From CAYMRB01 sp964392615 (GTDB lineage: Bacteria; Planctomycetota; UBA8108): DNA of 36,815 nucleotides. Below the pieces are notes generated by a model. The model saw nothing but the letters and a program-made list of their open reading frames with translations. It did no database searches and was not told the origin of the DNA. Shown here one piece after another: positions 25,150 through 32,579 of the stretch. Location: positions 1 through 36,815 of the forward strand of contig CAYMRB010000040.1 of assembly GCA_964392615.1 (NCBI GenBank), read 5' to 3'. A program made the translations under genes and the position numbers. Position 1 is the stretch's first letter, and the number at the start of each line of letters is the position of its first letter.

Positions 25150-26682
25150 TCAGCGCTTCGCCAGCGGATTGCGGGCGTGGTCGTACGGCATCCGCCGCCA
25201 ATCCGAGCAGAACGGCGACGCCGGCAGCCCTGCCCGGTTGTAGAGGTTCGGCGTGCGATTTTCGGGCGCCTCGGGGTAGCACGCGTAGCGCACGGCGACG
25301 GCGCGTTTCACCTGAAGGCTCGACACGATCACGGTGCGCCCTTCGATTTTCGCATCGGCGTCGTGCCAGGTACCGTCGTCGCCGACGAGCTCGAAACCGT
25401 GCAGCGCATCGTTCTTCGCCTCGCCGACGCGCGAGACGCCGAGGACGCGGCCGACCATGAGACCATCGTCATCGCCGATGTGATCGAAAGTCACAGTGAC
25501 GACGGCGCCGTGGAACGATGCGCCGCGGTAGAGCGGCCCGCTGTACGCGACCTCCCGGCCGTAGACCTTCGCCAGCGGCCAACGAGCCAGGCGCTCGCCG
25601 ACGTCGATCTTGTTCGGCGGGTGGATGTCGCCGGCGTTGTCGAGGTCGATCGTGACGGCCATGCCAGTTCCGTCAACGTCGAGCGCCAGACGCTGCTCCT
25701 CGCGCAGGTACGTCCACGCGTAGCTGTTCCACTGCGGCAGCTGCACGAAGTAGAACGGCAGATCCTTCTGCCCCCAGGCGTCGCGCCAGCCGCGGACGAG
25801 CGCACGCATCTTGTGTGCGTAGTCGCGCGGATCCTCGCCGCGGCCGCAGTTCGACTCGCCCTGATACCAGATCGCACCGCGAATCGCGTACGGCGCGACC
25901 GGCGCGACGCGGCCGTTGTAGATCGTGCCCGCCAGCCACGCCGAGCTGCGCACCAGCGTGCCGCCCGCAAGAGCGCGGATGCCATCGAGGTCCCCCGCCT
26001 TCGCGAGCGCGGCGAGTCTCTCGAGCGTCGGATGGCCGACGAACGCCGCGCGCGGGATGTACGGCTCGATCGGCGTGCCGCCCCACGAGCCATCGATCAC
26101 GCCGATCGGAATGCCACTCTCGAGGTGGAGTCGACGCGCGAACACGAAGGCCACCGCGGAACAGCGTGGTGCGGTCTGCGGCGTGCAAACGTGCCACCCG
26201 CCGCCCCGGCGCAGATCATCCTGCGGCGTCGGTGCGTCGCGCTCGTCGATCTTGCGAAACCGCACGGCCGGGAGGTTCGCGCCGGCGATCAACGCGCGGC
26301 CCTCGGGCAGATGTCTCGCCATGCTCCCTGCCGAGTAGGCCATGTTCGATTGACCGCCGGCGAACCAGACATCGCCGACGAGCACGTCGCGCAGGACGAC
26401 GCGGGACTCCGCGGAGCGAACGATCAGCTCGCGACCGACGGAGCTCGTCGCCAGCGGCTCGAGCTGCAGCTTCCAGCGCCCCTTGCCGTCGGCCGTCGTC
26501 TTCGCGGTCTGACCGGCGAACTCGACGATGACCGTCGCCCCGGCCGTCGCTTTGCCCCACAGCGGCACGGGGCGCCCGTGTTGCAGCACCATGTGATCGG
26601 AGAAGATCTTCGCGGGCGCGACGTCGGCGGGTGTGGACGGCGTCGCCAGCAAGGCGGCGAGGAGAGTGGTGAGCGGCTTCAT
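25150..26682 (-). CDS. Sialate O-acetylesterase family (SASA) protein
   Basis: This 510-residue exported esterase probably removes O-acetyl groups from sialic acids or other acylated sugars outside the cytoplasm. An N-terminal signal peptide (about residues 1-19) is followed by a beta-sandwich segment (FSDHMVLQHGRPVPLWG). The SGNH-like catalytic domain has the nucleophile Ser112 in GGQSNM (109-114), the oxyanion block WYQGESN (271-277), and Asp352/His354 in DIHPPNK. All catalytic residues expected of the family are present. A GGAGG inside the end of the upstream gene serves as ribosome site, and only 3 nt separate the two genes, so translation is probably coupled. The exact ester substrate is not predictable. 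Confidence 0.93.
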   Translation of the reverse strand: MKPLTTLLAALLATPSTPADVAPAKIFSDHMVLQHGRPVPLWGKATAGATVIVEFAGQTAKTTADGKGRWKLQLEPLATSSVGRELIVRSAESRVVLRDVLVGDVWFAGGQSNMAYSAGSMARHLPEGRALIAGANLPAVRFRKIDERDAPTPQDDLRRGGGWHVCTPQTAPRCSAVAFVFARRLHLESGIPIGVIDGSWGGTPIEPYIPRAAFVGHPTLERLAALAKAGDLDGIRALAGGTLVRSSAWLAGTIYNGRVAPVAPYAIRGAIWYQGESNCGRGEDPRDYAHKMRALVRGWRDAWGQKDLPFYFVQLPQWNSYAWTYLREEQRLALDVDGTGMAVTIDLDNAGDIHPPNKIDVGERLARWPLAKVYGREVAYSGPLYRGASFHGAVVTVTFDHIGDDDGLMVGRVLGVSRVGEAKNDALHGFELVGDDGTWHDADAKIEGRTVIVSSLQVKRAVAVRYACYPEAPENRTPNLYNRAGLPASPFCSDWRRMPYDHARNPLAKR

Positions 26683-26685
26683 GTG

Positions 26686-28230
26686 CTAGCGTTCCTCCGA
26701 TCGGTCGAATGCGTCGTCCTCGCTGTCCTCGAACTCATCCTCGACGTCCCGACCTCTCTCGCCGACGCTGTAGACGACGAGACCATCGCCGTGCTTCGCC
26801 GCTCGCAGCGGCGCGTTGCAGAACGGATCGTCGGGGACAGCATCGAGGTACGCCGGCACGAGATCGGCGAGGCTCTCAGGATACTCGCCGGTCGCGTCGC
26901 GGCAGCGCTGGGCCGCGAGCGCCACCTCGACGAGGCGGTCGTAGGTCAACGGATCGAGGACGCCACGACGGAAGGCCACGGCCTGTATGACGCTCGTCGT
27001 CGCTCGCAGGCGACCCGTGCCTGGCGCCGCTCGCCCCGAGTCGCGAAGCAGTTGATAGGTTGCGCGGAGATCGTCCTCGCGACACGCGGCTTCGATCGTC
27101 GAGAGGTCTGCCTCGATGGCGACGACTTCGTCGACTCCTTCAGTAAGGCGCAATCCGAGCAGTTTGAGGCGCCACGCCGCCACGCCGCCGAACGCGTTCT
27201 GCGCGTCGTCTTCGAAAACTTCGAGCGGCTTCCCTGCCAGCATCGTGGCGAAGAACAGCTGCGCCTGTGCCATCTCGGCGCGCGTTCCACGGTGATACGC
27301 GGCGAGATGGTCGGGCGCCTCGGATCGAATCCAACGCGACGAAGGCCTCTCTCCGGACGGACGGTGAGCGAGCCAGATCTCGGCGATCTTCGCCTCCTGC
27401 GTCCAGACCGCCCGGGCGAGCGCCATCCAGACGAGATCGCGTCCCCATCCGATCTGAGCCGACAGCCGCCGCGCCGATTCGATGTGCCGCAGCGTTTCGT
27501 CCTGAGCGCCGGCGTACGCGCTATCTTCCGCAAGCAGGAACCGAAGCTTCAGGAACCGAACGAGCCTCCAGAGCCCCTCGCTGCCCGATTGGATGCAGTC
27601 TTCGGGCTCGATCTTCGTCACGAACACGCAGGCTGGCAGCTCTTCGCAGGCACGCAGCTTCTCGAACACGTCGGCGTGGTCGGCGATGAACCGGCGCGTC
27701 GCCGACGGGCTGGACGTCGGCCAATCGTCGACATCGCCGAGCGGCTCCCACGCCGCCTCGTAGCACGGCGCCGCGTTCTCACCGCGAGCCAGCACCTCGG
27801 CGACGTCCGCCTCGAGCACGGCCTGCGCTCGCGCCGCGATCGGCTCGAGACGCTTCTTCACGTCGGCGTCGATCGCCCAGACGACAAGGGCCAGAGCGAC
27901 GACGGCGATGCCGAAGCCCGCCGCGATGCGACGGACGCGCCACGAGCGACGCTGACGGCCGAACGCGAGAATCAGCACGACCGAGACGAACCACGCGCCT
28001 CCCCACGCCGCGCATGGCGGCAACCAATCGTGCAGCATGAACGCCTTGTTATGGCCGTACCACGCCCCGTAGCACAGAGCGCCCGACGCGGCGAGGACCG
28101 GCCCGAGCGTCAGCACCTGCAGAGGGCGCCGCAGAAGCCGACCGTCGATACGCGCCGAAAGCGCGAGCCAGAACGCGCTCCAAAGCTGCGCCGCGGCGAG
28201 GCCGGCGATCCAGAGCAGGGCGTACAGCAT
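26686..28230 (-). CDS. Polytopic membrane protein with large helical domain and pseudopilin-like C-terminal motif
   Basis: I chose the ATG at 28230 (514 residues) because it begins the first membrane span (LYALLWIAGLAAAQLWSAF); the frame extends further upstream without coding character. Four membrane segments occupy roughly the first 150 residues. A long, mainly helical extracytoplasmic region follows, then an ending with TGEYPESLADLVPAYLDAV and VVYSVGERGRD. That ending resembles the C-terminal motif shared by many planctomycete proteins and type II pseudopilin-like sequences. The last 20 residues are strongly acidic. No enzyme motif is visible and I cannot name the function. It is the first gene of the set that continues into the sialate esterase. 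Its start has no good Shine-Dalgarno and lies 30 nt from the inverted repeat at 28261. Confidence 0.82.
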   Translation of the reverse strand: MLYALLWIAGLAAAQLWSAFWLALSARIDGRLLRRPLQVLTLGPVLAASGALCYGAWYGHNKAFMLHDWLPPCAAWGGAWFVSVVLILAFGRQRRSWRVRRIAAGFGIAVVALALVVWAIDADVKKRLEPIAARAQAVLEADVAEVLARGENAAPCYEAAWEPLGDVDDWPTSSPSATRRFIADHADVFEKLRACEELPACVFVTKIEPEDCIQSGSEGLWRLVRFLKLRFLLAEDSAYAGAQDETLRHIESARRLSAQIGWGRDLVWMALARAVWTQEAKIAEIWLAHRPSGERPSSRWIRSEAPDHLAAYHRGTRAEMAQAQLFFATMLAGKPLEVFEDDAQNAFGGVAAWRLKLLGLRLTEGVDEVVAIEADLSTIEAACREDDLRATYQLLRDSGRAAPGTGRLRATTSVIQAVAFRRGVLDPLTYDRLVEVALAAQRCRDATGEYPESLADLVPAYLDAVPDDPFCNAPLRAAKHGDGLVVYSVGERGRDVEDEFEDSEDDAFDRSEER

Positions 28231-28260
28231 GAGTCGACGACGGGTTTCGAAGGAGAGGGA

Positions 28261-28344
28261 ACCGCTGATACACGCTAGTGGACGCTGATCAGAGCAGAAA
28301 CCCCTCTGAAGTTCGATCAGCGTTCGCGAGCGTTGATCAGCGGT
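28261..28344. repeat. 84-bp imperfect inverted repeat with 20-bp-phased half-sites
   Basis: Arms at 28261-28290 and 28315-28344 match at 25 of 30 positions when one is reverse-complemented, around a 24-bp centre. Each arm holds two copies of an 8-mer, 20 bp apart. These are CGCTGATA (28263) and CGCTGATC (28283) in the left arm, and GATCAGCG at 28315 and 28335 in the right. The edges of the centre (AGAG and CTCT) can pair as well. The layout fits four protein half-sites on one DNA face, or a large cruciform or RNA hairpin. Confidence 0.8.
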
Positions 28345-28508
28345 TTCGGCCAGCCCGGCCAGGTCGTGGGCACGGTGTACAACGGGTGGCGGGGCGTTCC
28401 GGCGTTTCACGGTGTTACGCCCTGAAGCCGGAGCGGCGAGAACGACGGCGTCGAGGGGCGGCATCCACGGCTCGCTGCCGGCGGGCCAGCGTGATACTCT
28501 CAATGAGG

Positions 28509-28533
28509 CCTGGCCTGGTCTGGTCTGGTCTGA
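28509..28533 (+). repeat. Five tandem pentamers upstream of the antitoxin gene
   Basis: The units are CCTGG, CCTGG, TCTGG, TCTGG and TCTGA. They end 26 nt before the antitoxin start codon and lie outside its coding sequence. Slippage here would change spacing in the leader or promoter, not the reading frame of the protein. Confidence 0.75.
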
Positions 28534-28559
28534 CGCAGTCGCCAACGGAGACCACCGCC

Positions 28560-28799
28560 GTGCTCGTCAACACGATCTCAGAAGCGAAAGCCCAGCTCTC
28601 CCGGCTGATCGAGCGAGTGCTCGCCGGCGAGGAGGTCATCATCGGCAAGGCCGGCAAGCCGGTCGCGATCCTCTCTCCCTACCATCCGCCCGCGCGGCGC
28701 CGGACGCCCGGAGCTCTCGCCGGCAAGATCCGCATCGCCGACGACTTCGACGAACTGCCGGACGACATCGCCGACGCCTTCGGAGCGGGCGAGCGGTGA
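28560..28799 (+). CDS. Phd/YefM-type antitoxin
   Basis: The 79-residue protein starts at GTG 28560 with GGAG 9 nt upstream; the open frame continues upstream, but family similarity begins exactly here. The N-terminal half (VNTISEAKAQLSRLIERVL, then GEEVIIGKAGKPVAILSP) is the Phd/YefM DNA-binding fold that binds its own operator. The C-terminal half is acidic (DDFDELPDDIADAF) and would wrap the toxin. Its stop overlaps the toxin start by 4 nt (GTGA), the usual coupled arrangement. Family knowledge: the antitoxin represses the operon, and more strongly in complex with toxin. The operator was not identified with confidence, though repeats lie upstream. Confidence 0.9.
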   Translation: MLVNTISEAKAQLSRLIERVLAGEEVIIGKAGKPVAILSPYHPPARRRTPGALAGKIRIADDFDELPDDIADAFGAGER

Positions 28800-29173
28800 G
28801 CCTTCTCCTCGACACCAGCGTTCTCCTGTGGTGGTTGGACGGCGGCGGGAGGTTGTCGCCCGCCGCGCGCGACGCGATCGCGGACGGTCGGCGCGCCGTG
28901 TCCGTCAGCTCCGTATCGATCTGGGAGATCGTCATCAAGCAGGCGCTCGGCAAGATCGAGGTCCCGCCCGAATTCCAGCTGGTCGTCGCAGACGAGGGGT
29001 TCCGCCGGCTGCCGATTTCGCCGGAGCACGCGTTCGCGGTCGCGGAGCTGCCCGATCACCATCGCGATCCGTTCGACCGCATGCTCGTGGCGCAGTGTCG
29101 GCTGGAAGGGCTGACGCTGGTCACCGCCGACGCGCGGATCAAGCGATACGACGTTCCCGTGATCGACGCGTGA
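28796..29173 (+). CDS. PIN-domain toxin (VapC-like RNase)
   Basis: This 125-residue PIN-domain protein is predicted to be a Mg-dependent endoribonuclease that blocks translation when its antitoxin is degraded. The acidic residues expected of the active site are present: Asp in LLLDTSVLLWW at the N-terminus, Glu in SIWEIVIK, Asp in HHRDPFDRMLVAQ, and Asp in VTADARI. Its GTG start overlaps the antitoxin stop, so translation is coupled. It belongs to the PIN subgroup that pairs with Phd-type antitoxins. The RNA target is unknown. A 7-bp hairpin covers the stop codon. Confidence 0.9.
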   Translation: MSLLLDTSVLLWWLDGGGRLSPAARDAIADGRRAVSVSSVSIWEIVIKQALGKIEVPPEFQLVVADEGFRRLPISPEHAFAVAELPDHHRDPFDRMLVAQCRLEGLTLVTADARIKRYDVPVIDA

Positions 29174-29187
29174 CGGTTCTCGTCACG
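29169..29187 (+). terminator. Hairpin over the toxin stop codon
   Basis: Arms CGTGACG (29169-29175) and CGTCACG (29181-29187) pair perfectly around a 5-nt loop, and the left arm contains the TGA stop. There is no T-run after it, so it may be a weak terminator or an RNA-stability element. Confidence 0.35.
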
Positions 29188-29254
29188 GTGTGTCCACGTC
29201 TGTGCTACCCTGTTCCGCGAGCGCGGGGTCGCTCTGATTTCGGGGAGTGGACAC

Positions 29255-31309
29255 GTGACTGACGAGCCGTCCGCCGGCAGGCGAAATCGTCGCAGCGTTC
29301 TCGCGACTCAGGCCGCCATTCTCATCGTCTGCGCGCTCGTCGCCACGGCTTGGGCGGTAGTGAACCCCACGCCGGAGTACTGGGCGATGCGGGACATCGT
29401 CTCCGACGACCCGGAGGTCCGCGAGGCGGCGCTCGAGACGCTGTTGGAGATCGGCACGGCGCGGTGCGCGCCGGCGCTTCTTGATTCGATCGTTCGATTC
29501 GACCTCGACACCGACCCGCCGCCGGAGGCGTTCAGCTGTCCCGAACACGTCCGCGAGTACTACGCGACCTGGGCGGGCCGCTGCCTCGACGTACTCGAAG
29601 AGTTCGACGACTCGTCGCTCGCGGTGTTCGCGTCAAGACTCCGAGCGAAGAACCCGCGTGAACGGGTCTGGGCGGTCTACTTCGTCGGCTGCGGTGGACG
29701 CGACAGCGAGCGCTACGTGCCCACTCTGGAGGTGCTCCTCTCCGATGCCGATGAGCGCGTGCGGTTCGGAGCCGCCCGGGCTCTCGCGCAGCTCTCGTGG
29801 CTCGATCCGGATCGGGTGAGGTCCCTGGCCGCTCGCCTTCCGTTAAACGACCTCGCTGAAGACTTGCGGGAGTCGATTGCCGCGACGCTCTGCTCGGTCG
29901 TGGGTTGTTGCATGTCCTCGGACATCAACGATCACGAGCTCGCCCTGCTCCCCTCCAGCGAGGTGAGCCGGCTGGTGACACAGACCGGCCTCGATCGATC
30001 GATCCTGCGCGAACGCGCGATGCTCAGTGAGGAGATCGCTCTGCGTGCGCTGACGGATGCGCTGACGTCGAGCTCTTCGAAGATACGGGCGTTCGCGCTG
30101 CAGTACCTCACGATCGTCGTCGACCTCGAGGATCGCTCCGTCACGGAGGGGATTCTCGCGGCGGTCGATCTGGCGCTCGAGAGCTCGGATCCCGCCGTCC
30201 TTCTCGCCGCCGTGCGAGCGCTGGACGACCTCGTCTGGCATGCGCAGAATCCGGACGAGCTCGTTGCGCAGTCCGCGCAGCTCCTCGCTCATGACGACGT
30301 CGAGGTCCGTCGCGCCGTCGCCCAGTTTCTGTCGATGGCAGAAAACCCGTGCCCGGCGGCGGAGCTGCTCGTCAACGGGCTCTCGGACCCGGACGTCGAG
30401 GTCCGCAACGACTGCGCGTACGCGCTCGGAGACCCGGACGCACTCTGCATTGACGCGATGATCGGCGTTCTCGCAACGAGCGACGGGGACGCGCGCCGCG
30501 CGGTGATCTACCAGCTCTCCCAGCTCGGCCAGAAGGCGAAGCGGGCCTTCCTTCCCCTGCTCGCGCTCCTCGACGAGCCACTGGAGGAGCCGGACTACTG
30601 GCTTGGCCAAGCGCTCGGGTGTACGGCATCGACTTCAGAGGAGGTCGAGCGCCTGCTGCCCTTTCTCGAGAGTCCGAGCGCAGCGGCGCGGGCGGCGGCC
30701 GCGGCTGGCCTGGCCTACAGCTCGCACCTCTCGGGCGGTCATGGCGCCCGGCTTCGCAGGCTCCTCGACGACGAGAGCGGCGTCGTACGAGCGCGCGCGG
30801 CGCAAGCCCTGTGCTACCACCGAGGCGGGGACGAAGACGAGCTGCGGACAGCTCTCTCCCGCCAGGCGAAGGGCGATGATACTCTCGACGCCCGCCGCGA
30901 AGCGCTTCGGTCGCTCGTCGGACGCTTCTTCGATCACGACGAGGCCGTCCAGCTCGTCGTCGTGAGTCTCGACGATGAGGAGACGAACATCGCCGTGACG
31001 GCGGCGAAGTGTCTCGAGCGTCTCGACGAGCATACGAGCCGGACCGTGCCGCGACTTGTGGCGCGGCTCGAGCGAGCCGTGCGCGCGATCACGGCGCGAC
31101 CGCGCGACGCGACGTGGACCGAGTACGGCACGGTGAATCCCGACCGGGATGTGGCCCGTGCCGTTCTGATGACGTTGCTCAAGCTCGGTCCGAAGGCAGC
31201 GGCTGCGACGGCGAGTCTCGAGCGAGTCCGGGATCGGTTCGACGGCGATACGATTCTCGGCGACCTGGCGCGGCGCGCGCTATCGAGAGTCGCTCCGGGG
31301 AGCCGCTAG
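29255..31309 (+). CDS. Membrane-anchored HEAT-repeat protein
   Basis: The GTG at 29255 has GGGAG 7 nt upstream and gives 684 residues. A basic N-terminus is followed by one membrane span (about residues 15-37, LATQAAILIVCALVATAWAV), with the rest outside the cytoplasm or facing it as a signal anchor would allow. The remainder is a solenoid of HEAT-like helix pairs with the typical pattern DPEVREAALETLLEIG, DADERVRFGAARALAQLS and DDVEVRRAVAQFLS. There are perhaps twelve or more units across the length. No catalytic motif is seen; such proteins act as binding scaffolds. The gene follows the toxin by 81 nt and faces the rlmN-like gene across the scaffold gap. Confidence 0.88.
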   Translation: MTDEPSAGRRNRRSVLATQAAILIVCALVATAWAVVNPTPEYWAMRDIVSDDPEVREAALETLLEIGTARCAPALLDSIVRFDLDTDPPPEAFSCPEHVREYYATWAGRCLDVLEEFDDSSLAVFASRLRAKNPRERVWAVYFVGCGGRDSERYVPTLEVLLSDADERVRFGAARALAQLSWLDPDRVRSLAARLPLNDLAEDLRESIAATLCSVVGCCMSSDINDHELALLPSSEVSRLVTQTGLDRSILRERAMLSEEIALRALTDALTSSSSKIRAFALQYLTIVVDLEDRSVTEGILAAVDLALESSDPAVLLAAVRALDDLVWHAQNPDELVAQSAQLLAHDDVEVRRAVAQFLSMAENPCPAAELLVNGLSDPDVEVRNDCAYALGDPDALCIDAMIGVLATSDGDARRAVIYQLSQLGQKAKRAFLPLLALLDEPLEEPDYWLGQALGCTASTSEEVERLLPFLESPSAAARAAAAAGLAYSSHLSGGHGARLRRLLDDESGVVRARAAQALCYHRGGDEDELRTALSRQAKGDDTLDARREALRSLVGRFFDHDEAVQLVVVSLDDEETNIAVTAAKCLERLDEHTSRTVPRLVARLERAVRAITARPRDATWTEYGTVNPDRDVARAVLMTLLKLGPKAAAATASLERVRDRFDGDTILGDLARRALSRVAPGSR

Positions 31310-31323
31310 CGTTGTCGCCACCA

Positions 31324-31366
31324 CGCGGAGTTGAGCCGCCGCGAAGCGGTCGGATCCAACTCCGCG
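31324..31366. terminator. Nested hairpin between the HEAT gene and the scaffold gap
   Basis: A perfect 10-bp stem has arms at 31324-31333 and 31357-31366 and encloses a second small stem, CCGC pairing with GCGG. It starts 14 nt after the HEAT gene stop. No T-run follows, but the sequence immediately beyond is of poor quality. It may be a shared terminator for the converging HEAT and rlmN-like genes. Confidence 0.45.
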
Positions 31367-31370
31367 GCGC

Positions 31371-31537
<167 letters not shown>

Positions 31538-32569
31538 CCGGTTCTCCCGCCGCGCCAGCTGACCGCACGCCGCCTCGATGTCGACGCCGAGCGAGTAGCG
31601 CAGCGTCACGGTGAAGCCTGCGTCCCGCAGCTCGGCGCCGAACGCTTCACGGCGTTCGCGCGGTGTGCCCTGCAGCCCGCCGGCGCCGTCGAACGTGTTG
31701 TACGGGATCAGGTTGATGTGGACCGGAATGCCGCGCAGATAATCGGCGAGCGCTGTCAGGTCTTCCGCGCCGTCGTTGACCCGGTCGAGCATCAGGTACT
31801 CGACCATCACCGGCTGCCCTTGCCGCGCCGTGACCTCTTCCATCGCACGATGCAGTGCATCGAGATCGTACACGCGCGACAGCGGCACGAGCTTCTCGCG
31901 CACCTCGGGTCGCGCGCTGTGGAGGCTCAACGCGATGCGCACCTCGGGGAAGCGCTCGGCGCAGCGCACCATCGCGTCGGGGATGCCGACCGTCGACACG
32001 ACCACACGACGCGGCGTCTGTGCGAAGCAGCGCGGCGAGATCAGCACCTCGACGGCGCGATAGACCGAGTCCTCGTTGTGGAGCGGCTCGCCCATGCCCA
32101 TGAACACGACGTTGCGGACGCTGCGGTCTTCCGCGGCCAGCAGACGGTTCGCGTGCGTCAGCTGATCGAGGATCTCGACCGGCGTCAGATCGCGGACGAT
32201 GCCCATCGTTGCGGTCGCGCAGAACGAGCAGTTCGCCGCGCAACCGACCTGCGACGACACGCACAGCGCGGTGCGCCCCTTCTCGAATCGCAGGATGACG
32301 GACTCGATCAGGTAGCCCTTCGTCGTGCGGAAGAGGAGCTTCGTCGCGCCGTCGACGCGTGAATCGACGCGTTCGACCAGCTCGAGCGTCCCGAACTCGA
32401 GTCCGTCGGCAAACCGCGCGCGGACATCGTCCGACAGAACGGCCAGCGCGTCGTCTGCCGAGCGGTGCTTCTTGTAGTACGCGTTGCGCAGAAGTCGCAG
32501 CTCATGCGGATCGACGCGCAGCTCGCGCGCGCGGCGCTCGACGAACTCGAGATCGTGGATACTCGGCAT
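31538..32569 (-). CDS. rlmN: RlmN-type radical SAM 23S rRNA/tRNA (adenine-C2) methyltransferase, 3' end lost in the gap
   Basis: RlmN methylates C2 of A2503 in 23S rRNA and A37 in some tRNAs, using radical SAM chemistry. The 4Fe-4S motif CAANCSFC (Cys110, 114, 117) is present, followed by VVFMGMGEPLHN. The C-terminal methyl-carrying Cys335 sits in AACGQLARRE. The protein is thus essentially complete at 344 residues, and only the last few codons and the stop are lost in the poly-C region. I stop the feature at 31538 because the frame beyond reads only Gly/Pro artefact. There is no clear Shine-Dalgarno. The start lies 10 nt after the putA stop codon, which suggests translational coupling to putA. 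A Cfr-like relative is less likely given the overall RlmN pattern. Confidence 0.88.
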
Positions 32570-32579
32570 GCAATCGGTA

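Larger units (their letters stand above)
28231..28559. other. Divergent control region between the membrane-protein gene and the toxin-antitoxin pair
   Basis: These 329 bp hold the 84-bp inverted repeat at 28261-28344 and five tandem pentamers at 28509-28533, both listed separately. A GATACT hexamer at 28493-28498 could serve as a -10 element for the + strand, but no matching -35 element is visible. I see nothing else structured in it. Confidence 0.55.

Noticed and set aside
25027..28278. A 1,083-codon + strand frame opposite the sialate esterase and membrane-protein genes
   Set aside because: It is antisense to two well-supported genes, has the shadow-frame composition, and shows no motif.
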